Shown in pieces: positions 11,321-21,549 of a DNA stretch of 64,000 nucleotides. The notes below the pieces were generated by a model. It was not told where the DNA came from, did not search any database, and saw only the letters and a program-made list of their open reading frames with translations. Made by a program: the position numbers and the translations under genes. Each line of letters opens with the position of its first letter. Positions within the stretch are counted from its first letter, which is position 1. Source of the DNA: Tubulanus polymorphus (Eukaryota; Nemertea; Palaeonemertea; Tubulaniformes; Tubulanidae); assembly GCF_964204645.1 (NCBI RefSeq), contig NC_134026.1:17314650-17378649 (forward strand), given 5' to 3'.

Positions 11321-11483
11321 AATAATCAGCAGGAATCCAATAGGGTTTCTGCCGAGGCAGCAGAAACCCTAATAATGATCACGCGAATCTCAATAAGCTT
11401 TTCTGTGAAGAAACAGAAAACCCTAATAACAATCAGTACAATTACAATAGGGTTTCTGCTGGCAGCAGAAACCCTAATAATAA
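11320..11483. repeat. Tandem array of three hairpin cassettes
   Basis: Three hairpins sit at 11342-11370, 11396-11424 and 11449-11475, each with arms of the AGGGTTTCTG / CAGAAACCCT type separated by about 25 bp of AATAA(T/C).ATCA.. linker. The same hairpin occurs singly at 2988-3017 and 10020-10049. The arms covary (TTTT with AAAA, TTT with AAA), which suggests selection on, or copying of, the folded form. Confidence 0.7.
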
Positions 11484-11489
11484 ATAAGT

Positions 11490-13457
11490 CTTATATAGTG
11501 CAGGTAACCCTATAAAAACAGTTCAGATGCGCTCCTCTAGTCAATATTGTCTGAATAGAAGTGTCTTTAGATGAGTCTTGAACTGTTCCAGAGAAAATGA
11601 ATCAATATTGGTGAACTATGCGTGTTCCATGAACGAGCTGCATAATGGGAAAATGCTCTAGCACCATAGGGGACCAAATTGAACAGGGAGTCACAGAGTT
11701 TACATTGATGAGCTGATGGAGGTTTCGAGCAGGTTTGTATATGTCCAAAAGTTCAACAAGGCATTTTGGCGTTAGTCCACTCAACAAGATAAAGGTTACC
11801 AGCAGAACTTTAAAGTCAATCTGTGCACGTACAGGGAGCCAGTGAAGTTGTATGAGAGCTGGTGAAATATGATCAAAATATCTAGTTCTAGTGATTAGTC
11901 GGGCACAAGTTTTGGAGACATTGGAGTGTTTGAATGTCTTGCGTAGGTACATCAGGAAGAAGGCTGTTACAATAATCCAAACATGACAGAACAAGAGAAA
12001 ATAGTGAAATATTCCAAAGATGGTAATATCCAGATTTCAGAATTGAGTAATAACTTCAACCCGGGTGCTAACTTAATTCATTTTCAATTGAGATAACCCC
12101 CGGTGAATGATATTACCAGTCTATAAAACCAGGCCTAGGTTTCTAACAGGTTGCTGGGAGACTGGAACCTCAATAACATTGACAACTATTGATTTAATGT
12201 CAATTAATGATAGGCGTTGAAGTGTTCGGAACATCATAACATCAGTTTTTGTTGGATTATCTTTCAGGAAATTTTCGGAGTACCACGCATTAACGGCTAT
12301 CAAACACTATTCTACCATTTAAACCTTGTTACGCACAGCCACAACATTGTCAACAGAATACATGACTGTATACGGCTGGTTGTTGTCAGCAAAACCATGA
12401 CGGTCAATTTTGTATGACTGAATAATTTCACATAACGGGAGTATGTATAGGAGAAAGAAGAGCGGCACGAGTACTGAGCCTTGAGGTACTCAAAATTTCA
12501 TTTCATGTGCGATTGAGCGTGAGTCCTCGATTACAACACGTTGAGTTCTCTGTGCTAAATAAGAACCAGACCATTCCAGGGCTGTCCCTTGAATGCTGAG
12601 GTAGTCACACAACCTCCTTAGCAACACTTTGTGGTAGGACAGTATCGAAGGCAGCGGAGAGATCAAGCAGTACGAGTAATGCAATGCCGCCGGAATCGAC
12701 CATACATCGTAGGTCATTTTGCACTCTAAGTAATGCTGTCTCGGTACTGTGTCCAGATCTGTAGGCTGATTGGAGTGAGTCATGGAGATTGTTGGCACTC
12801 ATGTAGTCCCGTAGTCTGATGGGAACAACGCGTTCAAAAACTTCATAGAAATATAGGAAACATTACTAATCGGTCTATAGTTACTAAGAATATTACAATC
12901 TAATGATGGTTTCTTTAACAGTGGAGTCACAAGTGCACATTTCATGGTCTGAGGCACAATCCCTTACACAAGAGAATGATTAACTATTTGAGTAATTATA
13001 GGGAGTAGTGAAGGAATAACTCTCTTTAAGAGCCATGTTGGTATAGGATCTAAGGGGCATGATATGTCTGGAGCCATCCTAATGGTTTTACTAACTTCAG
13101 CATCAACAGTAGGAACAGACAGGTGCAGCAATGATCTCAGATTTACACTTCGAGCTGTCCCATCAGTAGCATTACCACCCAAACCAGAACGTATAACTTC
13201 CTCAATTCTGGATGTATAATACATTGCTTTGGCATTCCTTAAAAACAAATTGAACGAATTTGGGGCAGCTATGAAGATTTCCTTGTGAACTGTGAGTTTA
13301 GTTCGTCGCCATCTTGCTTCAGCCTGACACTTGCTATGTTTTGCTTTGTTGACATCACCATTGCACCATGGAAGTGACGGGTGAATCAGAAGTTTCTCGT
13401 GAACTGGATCATAGCTATCAATAACTCACAGAGTGAAGAAGAATAAAGATCAGCGAG
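11490..13457 (-). pseudogene. CR1/L2-like LINE, reverse transcriptase and C-terminus (frameshifted)
   Basis: Read right to left on the minus strand: AEARWRRTKLTVHKEIF linker (about 13300), LDPIPTWLLKRVIPSLLP (about 13020), QSAYRSGHSTETALLRVQND and LLVLLDLSAAFDTV (about 12640-12790), YLSIQGTALEW (about 12590), WYSENFLKDNPTKTDVMMF (about 12250), then LITRTRYFDHI and LHWLPVRAQIDFKVLLVTF (about 11810-11900). These are the ordered blocks of a non-LTR retrotransposon ORF2 and C-terminal domain. Frameshifts and stops separate the blocks, and I did not find an intact YADD box. The endonuclease part continues beyond the inserted hAT element at 14327-15055. Confidence 0.85.
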
Positions 13458-13540
13458 CAGAGATGCTAGGGCCAAAGTACCAAAATTCCAGAATTTAGAA
13501 CGGGGGTCTTTTTGCGTTTTTGCATCGCCGGAAATGCGTT

Positions 13541-13858
13541 CTAGAGCGATCTGGGTATCTGAAAGTACGACGGCAGGCATTCGTTGTGCTTCACATCCCT
13601 CGCTGCCTTCTTATGCCGCGCGCTATCCGGGTGACGAAGAATATCTTTTTTCCCGCCACTACCGTATTTGACCTGGTCTTTACAAATGACGCAGTACGCC
13701 ACGCCAGCTAAGTCTAACTTACGAATGTAGTTCGATAAGTAGTCCCCGTTACTGTCCTTACACTCTAGCCAGTGCCAGTTAAATTTATTTTTTATACCGC
13801 TGTCAATTGCCTTTATATCGGCCAACTCCCGACTGACAATCTTTCCGTGCGTGCTCAT
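13541..13858 (-). CDS. BED/TTF-type zinc-finger N-terminal fragment of a hAT transposase
   Basis: The 105-residue frame contains WHWLECKDSNGDYLSNYIRK, then AYCVICKDQVKYGSGGKKDI and HPDSARHKKAARD. Two cysteines (CVIC) and two histidines (H....RH) make a BED-like C2H2 finger, as found at the N terminus of many hAT transposases and derived host genes. The catalytic DDE and C-terminal dimerisation domains are absent within the element. It could be the first exon of a longer gene in the parent element. It is intact as far as it goes, but expression is unknown. Confidence 0.55.
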   Translation of the reverse strand: MSTHGKIVSRELADIKAIDSGIKNKFNWHWLECKDSNGDYLSNYIRKLDLAGVAYCVICKDQVKYGSGGKKDILRHPDSARHKKAARDVKHNECLPSYFQIPRSL

Positions 13859-13931
13859 TTTGCAGACCGTCCCGCTTGACAGCTGCAGGCAAAAAGTAAG
13901 TTACAAAGCTGCGTGCCTCAGGACATAGCAC

Positions 13932-13990
13932 GCACGTGGTAATAATTAAGATGATATTTATTAGATATCATCTTAATTATTACCACGTGC
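13932..13990. repeat. Perfect 26-bp inverted repeat with 7-nt loop
   Basis: GCACGTGGTAATAATTAAGA and the following six bases are exactly mirrored after the loop TTATTAG. It lies just upstream of the zinc-finger frame inside the hAT element. It would form a strong cruciform or RNA stem. Confidence 0.85.
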
Positions 13991-14326
13991 ATCTTCACAT
14001 TGTTGGCCGTCAGCGGGACGATATACAACGGCGTGTAAAGATATTTAACTTTTAGTTGGAAATGGCGTCACAACAGTGGCGCTCCGCCTACGCACGCGCA
14101 CAGATACCACAACAAGCACACATATATACATTGTATCAGAACGTCCTCGGAAACAGAGACCAAGATAAAATAACACAGAAGCGACGACGAGTACAAGCAA
14201 ACGAACGCTTCTACGGTCCGTGCCATTACTGGTCGCCGCGAGGAATTCTCACCCAATTTCCGGAATTGACATCGGCGATCCTAAATTTCCGGAATTCCGG
14301 ATATTTCCGGAAAACTAGCATCTCTG

Positions 14327-15055
14327 AGCGAGGCCAGGGACATCAAGGCCCTCTATATTTTGAAATTTTTTGTACACATCGCTGGAGAAACTTGTATTGT
14401 TGATCTGACGCAGTTCATGTCTTAACTCTGACCTGCCACTGTGCTGGTTTTTTATGACCCAGTGTGAATAAAACAAGCCTATGGTCCGAAAACATATCAC
14501 AAATAGCCACACTATCGATAAATGAAGCATCCTCCATGGTAAAGACACAACTGAGAATGTGATTACTCCCGTGTGTGGGTTTCGTTACATGCGGATGCAG
14601 GTCAAATATTCAAATTAATTCATTGAATTTCCGAGTGTCAGGATCTTCAACAATGACCAAATGAAAGTTAGTATCCCCAACTACTATTAGTCTATTTAAA
14701 TTCCCACAGTTCATGATGTCCTGAAGGAACTACTAAGCTTCTTCAAAGAACAAAGGAACTGTTAATTTGTTTTTCTTTGAAGCAGGGGGACTGCATATGA
14801 CAACAAGTCCATATTGGCTGTTATTGGAAGGTGAATATCTGCTGCAAGAATTCAAAAGTTCTGAACTTGGTAAACACATTATCAACCATTGGTCCAGTAA
14901 TGAGGGCGCCACGGTACAGAAAGGCGAAACCACCATATTCCTTATTTCCATGTCTAGGGGTATGGAAGAACTTAGGCCTATATCTACGAAGTAATAGGGC
15001 ATCTACAAAGAATTGGTCTTTGGCTTGTGATGTTAGTGAAGTAAATATGTAACGA
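14327..15055 (-). pseudogene. Same LINE, apurinic endonuclease part (5'-truncated)
   Basis: The minus strand encodes DALLLRRYRPKFFHTPRHGN and GGFAFLYRG, then NRLIVVGDTNFHL (the GDxN motif), VTKPTH, and IDSVAICDMFSDHRLVLFTL (the SDH catalytic motif) near 14480. These are the standard AP-endonuclease landmarks of LINEs, in order. The N-terminal endonuclease residues are missing at about 15055, where a MITE-related repeat abuts. The frame is interrupted by several shifts. The reading resumes in the reverse-transcriptase part once the insertion at 13458-14326 is skipped. Confidence 0.8.
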
Positions 15056-15535
15056 CCTGAGATCTGACTTATCGAAAAAAGTAGCTCGAATTAGCCATAA
15101 ATTAATCATTTATTCATCTTTCACTCTGTGCGTATAGTTCACTTACAACCCGCAGTTGCACTATTTATGATGTTATCTATGACAATCAACACAAGCACAT
15201 GTGCATGCTAGTATGAGAAGCCTATGTATAATTGATAAAATAAACATCATTTGTTCACCTATTCACAGACCTACAGCGCTGCTCACTTATATACCATCAT
15301 CACGTCATATCCAACGGCAGCAACAATTCAAACCAGTAGCATATTTGATATTTGTGAATACATCACATTTGAAAATGACATTTACACAATATTCTATTTT
15401 GATGGCATTTGTTCTCTAAGACTTGTAGTCCTGTTAGGTTATGAATTAGATGCGGATCTTATTGTAGGGGTGGGTCACGTGCGTACAGACAATACTAAGA
15501 ATAAGAGGCCTTGTAGCTGCGCTCACTTGTCGTGA
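15055..15535. repeat. Partial member of the TTAA MITE family
   Basis: The order of motifs (ACCTGAGATCTGACTTATCGA, CACAAGCAC, AATAAACATCATTTGTTCACC, TTCACAG) matches the interiors of the two complete elements at 35606-36444 and 36930-37569. The terminal inverted repeats were not found, so this copy is degraded or truncated. It abuts the truncated LINE 5' end. Confidence 0.5.
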
Positions 15536-15570
15536 CCTTTAACCTCTTAACTACAGCAGATAATGTAACG

Positions 15571-15620
15571 TACCTCACCAGGATTCGAACCCAATGGCAT
15601 CATTCAATTGCTGTTTCGAG
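15571..15620 (-). other. tRNA-like T-arm relic
   Basis: GGGTTCGAATCC (15592-15581, minus strand) is a B-box match followed by TGGTGAGGTA, which can pair with TACCTCG about 40 bases upstream as an acceptor-like stem. The total is only about 53 nt and there is no D arm, so it is not a tRNA gene. A SINE or deleted tRNA pseudogene is likely. Confidence 0.3.
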
Positions 15621-15624
15621 GTAC

Positions 15625-16310
15625 TAATCCTCCATCTTTGGAGTAAAAATTGGAACTGAATTGAAGCAGACAAGCATGTAGTACGGCTACACACCAGCGG
15701 CGTAATGACTCACCACACCAGCGATTGTAGTAAATACATATATTTGCGACGTAAAAATATGTCATGCATGGTGAGAGAAGGTCATTATTTGCGACGTAAA
15801 TATACGTGTTTACTACAATCAAAATTATTCATGAGTAAGTTAATTTCAGGTAATCACATGGAAGACCTGCTCGCAAATGCTGTGTAAATGATTTTGCTGA
15901 CTTTTTTAGTGTAAATATTACTCTGATTTCAGATTTGCCGCTTTGGATCGAAAACATTATTTTTTGACAAGCAACCAAATTGGTGTTTACAGACAACTGG
16001 ACTAAGTTTATCAGACTACTAAGTGCCGGATTGATAAAGACTAGTTTTGCACAATGGATATTATCGCGATTGGAACAATGTGCGAGCGTCTGTGTTCATA
16101 AGCGTGTGCCTTGATCCTCTAGAGACATTTCCTCTGTTGGATAATGATTGGACTGATTACTGAATAGTTTTGACGATTCTATTTCTATATTTTCAATATT
16201 TCAAACAAAGATCTTTTGTCATTTTTAAAACTATTTTTTTGTTGTTGAAAATCCTCTGCTTTCAAGAAATGGTTGTTGTCCCAATGAACTATAATCAACC
16301 AGTGATCACA
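15625..16310. other. No recognisable gene
   Basis: The sequence is non-coding as far as I can see. A short near-repeat of TTTGCGACGTAAA occurs at about 15746 and 15789. No exon signal was found. Confidence 0.3.
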
Positions 16311-16319
16311 GCAAGTTTA

Positions 16320-16505
16320 TCCTGTATGCTCTAAGAAGACCGATGTTATTTCGTAGTCATGTGGATTTTCACTGTGCCTACTCAATTCGCTGTAATGTCC
16401 AAATTTTACACCGAAACTTGTATATGTTGTTTGGCACCCGCTCGATCCAAGTTCTGTAGTCTGGGTGATTAAGCCAGCTATCTTTGAATGACGATTTCCC
16501 CATTT
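16320..16505 (-). pseudogene. Degenerate BED-like zinc-finger start (hAT-related)
   Basis: From an ATG at 16503 one frame reads GKSSFKDSWLNHPDYRTWIE then NNIYKFRCKI, and a second frame continues SELSRHSENPHDYE. WL..P.(Y/F)..W followed by a C..C/H..SxxH finger is the N-terminal pattern of hAT-derived BED-type proteins. The second cysteine is replaced and the frame shifts, so it is broken. No catalytic part lies nearby. Homology is by pattern only. Confidence 0.35.
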
Positions 16506-16509
16506 TATA

Positions 16510-17210
16510 AGAAATTCGCAAACCACCGCCATTTGCAATTTCAAAATTTTAACGAAGACACAATGAAAACGAAAACCCGGATCTGAAACACGTACAGTAA
16601 AATAAAAACTTAGACAGAAGGCGGCGCCCCATTACGAGTCGCGGAACAACAGTGACAACGATAGATGAAACGCTACGCCGGTTCGGATCGGTAAAAGATC
16701 GTCGCTGACTTTGTTAACATGTCAATTGTGTTGTTTTCAGTATTATCAAAACAACACTCCCGGAAAATGTTGCCTTTTGCCCCTGAAACATTTTTACTGC
16801 TTTAAGTTTAAAATCACTGATTTTTACGGCCGTATTTTTATTTTTCAATTTTAAATGCTTTTTACTGCTTTTACTGCCCGCGACGAAACCTGTCTATTGC
16901 TGATGTGTTCATGTCTGCCCATCAACCAACCTGTAGAAGACAGGTATCCTACTAGTTGACTAAGAAGTTTTACTTATAGTTTTTAAACGTATGAACACTG
17001 TTGTGCTATTTTATCTCCAAGAACTAATACTGTTGTACCAACCAAGTAGATCCCTTCGATCATCTCAAGATAACACCAGACTTACTGTTGATGTAACTAA
17101 ATTTGTCAGGGTCGGACAATAGACAGAAAATAAATGTAATATGGCCCCAAAGCAATACTCCCAAGATTACATCTTTTGATAGGTACTTTACTCTCGGATG
17201 TTATTGCGAC
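16510..17210. other. No recognisable gene
   Basis: The region contains a run of TTTTACTGC(T) iterations (about 16790-16880). I looked here for the next RNF170 exon (second half of the RING, CPxCRQ on the minus strand) and did not see it. Confidence 0.3.
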
Positions 17211-17228
17211 GTTATGTTCTTAACTTAC

Positions 17229-17410
17229 CACAAAAAATGTGACTACAATTGGTCTCCACTGCATAGATAGCATCTCCTAGACATATAGGGCAGGTTATTT
17301 CTTCAGATCGAATTCTACTTTCAGATGAATTCGGTTGCTGTGTAATCAACTGTCTAGTGAAGTTCACATTATCTTGGCTTTCTGGATGGATCCGTTGAAC
17401 ATAATGCTGC
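17229..17410 (-). CDS. RNF170: RNF170-like gene, exon with first half of RING finger (partial CDS)
   Basis: The acceptor TATATTTCAG precedes 17410 and the donor TTTGTG/GTAAGT follows 17229 on the minus strand. The 182-bp exon reads QHYVQRIHPESQDN, a polar linker, then CPICLGDAIYAVETN and CSHIFCG, which is the first half of a C3HC4 RING finger. The IHPE(N/S)Q motif and the PxETNCxHxFCG pattern are characteristic of RNF170, an ER-membrane E3 ubiquitin ligase known in vertebrates to act on activated IP3 receptors in ERAD. The exon stops right after FCG in phase 1; the second half of the RING (AYWRxGxWLG...CPxCRQ) and the C-terminal membrane helices must lie further left and were not found in this window. 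The residues seen are intact, so this looks like a functional exon. A different RING protein is possible but less likely given the upstream membrane exon in matching phase. Confidence 0.75.
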
Positions 17411-17927
17411 CTGAAATATAACCACAAAGAAACTTTCCATGATGGGTTTTGCCATATTGACTTTGAACATGAAAAGTGAATGGAAAAAACTGTTGATGCG
17501 ATGCATGTATAATCCATACTATCAAGGTAAAACGTCAGTAAGTATACTGAGCATGGCCACTGGATACAGTCTGCTATCGGCCGGTTGAAAGAAACCCATG
17601 ATATATGCCATGGAAATTGGCCATGCAGTGCATGGGGTACAAGCTTCACATCCAAGATTCAACACGGGTGTTAGGAAGCTGTTCACAGACTGCACCTTAA
17701 GGCCGACTGCTAGCTGTACCATGAGGGCCTATATAGCTAGTCTAACGATTGACCAAATGGAATAGAAAAATAATATTCACCAGCGAAGAACGAAAGTTCT
17801 TGTTTATGGGACTTTTAGACTTGACAAATGTTCATAATTTTGATCCGTGAGACAATGACATAAAACATAACTTTAGCAGGGACAGCTTACAATCAGCACA
17901 GTAATAAAATCAGAAGCTTCTATATAA

Positions 17928-18315
17928 GTTCTTCAAATTTCAGGGCAGTACATACAAAACAAGGCCAGCCATTTACGATGATATCAAGTTTATCGACTGA
18001 ATGTGACTTTCAATAGTTTCATGGCAGGATATATTTTGATAGTAAAGAAATTCAAGCCAAAGCTTACAAGAAACAATTTAAAACGTGGCTACACGTCTTA
18101 ACATGATCTTTTCAACAAATCAAGTATGGTTCTTCAAATTTCAGGGCAGTACATACAAAACAAGGCCAGCCATTTACGATGATATCAAGTTTATCGACTG
18201 AATGTGACTTTCAATAGTTTCATGGCAGGATATATTTTGATAGTAAAGAAATTTAAGCCAAAGCTTACAAGAAATTTAAAACGTGGCTACACGGCTTAGT
18301 GTGATCTTTTCCAAG
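17928..18315 (+). repeat. Recent tandem duplication, unit 201 bp
   Basis: Copy 1 starts at 17928 and copy 2 at 18129; both run GTTCTTCAAATTTCAGGGCA through CTACACG.CTTA with only a few differences and one short indel. High identity points to a recent event. It is intronic and non-coding. Confidence 0.85.
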
Positions 18316-18316
18316 T

Positions 18317-18800
18317 CCATAATAAATCAGTTACCTTGAAAACTGGAGCTTGTTTGGCAAGGGCATTGCCTATGAAAAATACTTTTAATTCTTTAGTTCA
18401 AAGTTCAATGTTATATTGTATTTCATCTTTTTCAAAGAATTAATTCATTGAAATAAGGCCAAAAATATACATTTGTTAACGGTCTATGTCCAAAATTTAG
18501 TAGCATAGAGGTAGGTAAGGGAAACTATTTTATATTTTGAAAAAATGTTTTTATAATACAAAATGTTTAGAAAAAATCATATGATATCACCAATCCAAAG
18601 GTGGCTGAATATTGAAATCTTCCAATATATGACTGTGGACGTATCGTAAAAAAACCAGTACCGTAAAATATTGGCGCATGTAAGTGGATCACTACTAAAA
18701 TATTGAACTCAACTTATACGCCAGAAAACAATGGTTTGCTGCTTAGTATTTTCAGGTCACAAGAAATTACAATTTATTACAAACCCTACCAAACAGAAAA
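18317..18800 (+). repeat. Dispersed repeat R3 (copy 1)
   Basis: Shares GTTTACCTTGAAA-like start, GGGCATTGCTTGAAAAATC, AAACTATTTTATATTTTGA and CTTAGTATTTTCAGGTCAC with 24565-25500 and 42015-42600. Non-coding. Confidence 0.65.
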
Positions 18801-18867
18801 CAGTGCTCATCTTCTGCTATAATAGTTTAAATGATTATTTTTGATAAATTATGATTACTTTATTAAA

Positions 18868-19445
18868 ACAAGAGCCCCAATGGGGGCACAATGGCCAGTC
18901 TGTCAGCTTTACATAAAATGGCAAATGATGCATTCTGTGGGTTAAATTTGTCCTAATACACTCCCAGCTCAGTAGACTAGTCAATCCCAGGCTAATAATT
19001 TACACAATTCAATCATGTTTTCATAAGTAGCACAGACAGCGATTGGAGCTGCCAGGATCAAATACCTCAGATAAATCTTTACCCTTGGTCCTATTGATTT
19101 GAATGCGGAATAGAATTGAATTTTCTGAAATTTGCTCAATAAAACAAAATTGATTTGGACTTGCTGTTTTACCTTGTTCAATAAAGTAAAATTGAATTGG
19201 ATTAGATGTTTTTTTGCAGAATAAAATTTGATTGAATTTGCAGTTTGAGCACATGGCTAATTAATTAGCATATCAAGGTCATCCATCCGATTTGAGAAAA
19301 AGATATTTTTCCTGGACTTACTGCACAATTGTCAATGATATTTTCTGTAGTGCAAATAAAAATATTCCTCCCAGAAAAAACCAAATCAACTAAAGATCCC
19401 AGAAATCGATATCGAAATACAATTTTAGATCTTAAAATAAAACCT
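18868..19445 (+). repeat. ACAAGAGCCCC element head plus GCAGAATAAAATTTGA repeat
   Basis: 18868-18970 matches the element heads at 4853 and 46154. 19212-19445 matches 5760-6015 and 47225-47470. Between them is a duplicated AT-rich segment (TTGAATTGGAT type) on the minus strand without coding value. Confidence 0.6.
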
Positions 19446-19654
19446 GGAACACCTGCTGATCTCTGCGGCTAAGCCAATCATAGAGGAGTCTTTGCTTTCC
19501 GACCGTCTTTTTAAAACAGATATTTTTGCCATCGGCTGGCCTAAAAACTAGAATGTCGTTGAAGATGACTGATGCCCCCACATCAGGTGAAACACCTGAG
19601 TGTAAAATGCAGCCCGAGCATATGTCGACCTATTTATGAAGGCAGATGAAAAAT

Positions 19655-20235
19655 TCAAAATGGCTTCTGATGACCTTGACCTTTGACCTACAAGACTCGA
19701 AATTTAATCAGTCCCTAATGGTCTCTAGGGTAACCAATCCATACAATTTCACAACGTAATCGTATACTATTAATGAATTAAGAGCCCAGAAATTAAAATA
19801 CAAAACAGCTCCTGGTCACCTTGACTTTTGACCTACAGGACATGAAATGTAATCAGTTACTCACGGTCTCTAGGATAACCCATCCAAAAAATGTCACCAA
19901 AATAACTTAAACCGCCTAAGAGATAGAGCCCGGATATGAAAAATACATAACAGCTTCATGTAAGCTCAACCTTTGACCAACAGGACCCGAAATCTAATCA
20001 GGTACCCACGGTTTCTAGGATAACCCATCCATAGAATATCAGTAAGTTATCTTAAACCGTTTATGAGTTAGAGCCCGGAAATGAAATTCACAAAATGGCT
20101 TCCTGCGACCTTGACCTTAGACCTACAGGACCTGAAATGGAAATGAAATCAGTTACCCAGTTCCTAGAGTAACCTATCCATAGAATTTCAGTAAGTTATC
20201 TTCTACCGTTTATGAGTTACAGCATCTGCAATAAG
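19655..20235 (+). repeat. About 145-bp tandem repeat, 4 units, with nuclear-receptor-like motifs
   Basis: Each unit runs AAATGGCTTC..GACCTTGACCTTTGACCTACAGGAC..GAAAT..AATCAGT, CTAGGGTAACC.ATCCATA, TTTCA..AAGTTAT and GAGTTAGAGCCCGG. The TGACCTTTGACC core is intact in unit 1 (19671-19690) and degraded in the others (19817-19835, 19965-19979, 20106-20125). Confidence 0.75.
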
Positions 20236-20314
20236 TACAGAAGACGGTAGATCACGGTAGATAGAATATTGAATATTGAAATAAGTACCATAGATCACCA
20301 TAGATCACGGTATT

Positions 20315-21545
20315 CTATTGAATAGATTACAGAATCGGTATGGAGTGAAAGATGTTCCTTTAGAATGGTTTAGGTCATATTTAGAAAATAGGTATCAGCG
20401 TGTTGTGATTGACAGATCGTCATCTCAAAATGTTAAACTCATGTGTGGTGTACCTCAGGGGAGTGTACTAGGCCCTACACTTTTCAGTTTATATCTTCCA
20501 CCAATCGAAGAAATTATTATTAAACATAAACTCGACTTAATGTTATATGCCGATGATACCCAGATTTATTTCTTCTGCAAGAGTTGTGCAGCTTCTAAAT
20601 CAAGAGTTGAGAAGTGTGTTGACGAAATAAAGGAATGGTTGAAGTGCAATAGACTTGTTTTTAATGATAGTAAGACAGAGGTTATACATTTTACGTCAAA
20701 ATTTCGTAAGGGAGACAAGCTATCAAGTATTAGGATAGGAGATGACAGTATAGCTACTTGTCAGTCAGTCAGAGATCTTGGCTTTATTTCGATCATAATT
20801 TTACCATGTCTTGTCATATATCTTACGTCTGTAGATCGATTTCTTACTCCCTGCATCGCATTGGTAAAATACGCAAGTTTTTAGATCGCACTAGCACCGA
20901 AAGATTGATTCACGCTTTTATAACTTCCAAATTAGATTACTGTAATAGTCTTCTCTACGGTCTTCCGAATTGTTATATTTCTCACCTACAAATGCTTCAA
21001 AATTCTGCCGCACGCCTAGTCACTCTAACTAAGAAGCACGAGCATATCACTCCTATACTGTATGAACTACATTGGCTCCCTGTTCAATCGCGCATTGAAT
21101 ACAAAATTCTCCTGTTAACTTTTAAAATTTTGCATGACCAAGCACCAGCCTATCTTTCGTCTGTTTTAACCACTCTTACACCTTCCAGACACACGCGCTC
21201 GACCGTGGCAACTAAATTATTTGAACCGAGATACCGCCAAGAATTTTATGGCTCTCGAGCTTTTGCGGTGGTAGCCCCCGCCTTTGGAATGCTTTGCCAC
21301 AGTCGATGCGCGATTTATCTTCCCTTAATAGTTTTACCTCGCAATTGAAAACGCACCTATTTAATCAGCACTACAAATGATTTTACTTGTAGCAACCGTT
21401 TGAAATTAAATATCTATTTTATTGGGTAATATTTTATATATCTGTCAATTGTCTTATGTTTTTGTCAATTTGTAAAGTCTGTTGAGATATTTTATGTAAC
21501 GGACTGTAAATAAATATTATTATTATTATTATTATTATTATTAAG
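20315..21545 (+). pseudogene. 5'-truncated LINE, reverse transcriptase C-terminal half with (ATT)n tail
   Basis: The first frame (20318-20790) reads QNRYGVKDVPLEWFRSYLEN, CGVPQGSVLGPTLFSLYL, then LMLYADDTQIYFF (palm catalytic YADD), WLKCNRLVFNDSKTEV and QSVRDLGF. A frameshift near 20785 moves to a second frame with YFDHNFTMSCHI, FITSKLDYCNSLLYGLP, NSAARLVT, ITPILYELHWLPVQSRIEYK and ILLLTFK. These are the ordered palm and thumb blocks of a CR1/L2/Rex-type element. The 3' end has AATAAATA followed by about ten ATT units (21510-21543), a typical short-repeat LINE tail. The 5' half (endonuclease and fingers) is missing, as expected of incomplete reverse transcription. It appears younger than the minus-strand LINE at 11.5-15 kb. 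Confidence 0.9.
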
Positions 21546-21549
21546 ACAG

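Larger units (their letters stand above)
13458..14326. mobile_element. hAT-type DNA transposon inserted in the LINE
   Basis: The ends are inverted: CAGAGATGCTAG at 13458 and CTAGCATCTCTG ending at 14326. A 6-bp direct repeat AGCGAG flanks both sides (13452-13457 and 14327-14332), as expected of a target-site duplication; some hAT groups make short ones. The 869-bp element interrupts the LINE between its endonuclease and its transcriptase linker, so it is younger than the LINE. It carries a zinc-finger exon but no catalytic domain. Confidence 0.7.

Noticed and set aside
11320-11483. CRISPR-like array of regularly spaced repeats
   Set aside because: The repeats are self-complementary hairpins in a eukaryotic transposon context, with near-identical linkers instead of unique spacers, and no cas genes.
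14056-14403. 115-residue plus-strand frame antisense to the hAT/LINE junction
   Set aside because: It crosses the hAT right end into the LINE, so it cannot be one gene; both hosts read on the minus strand.
17520-17722. Possible extra RNF170 exon just upstream of the half-RING exon
   Set aside because: The minus-strand frame here is not membrane-like in the expected way, and the exon at 38160 already supplies the preceding residues in phase.
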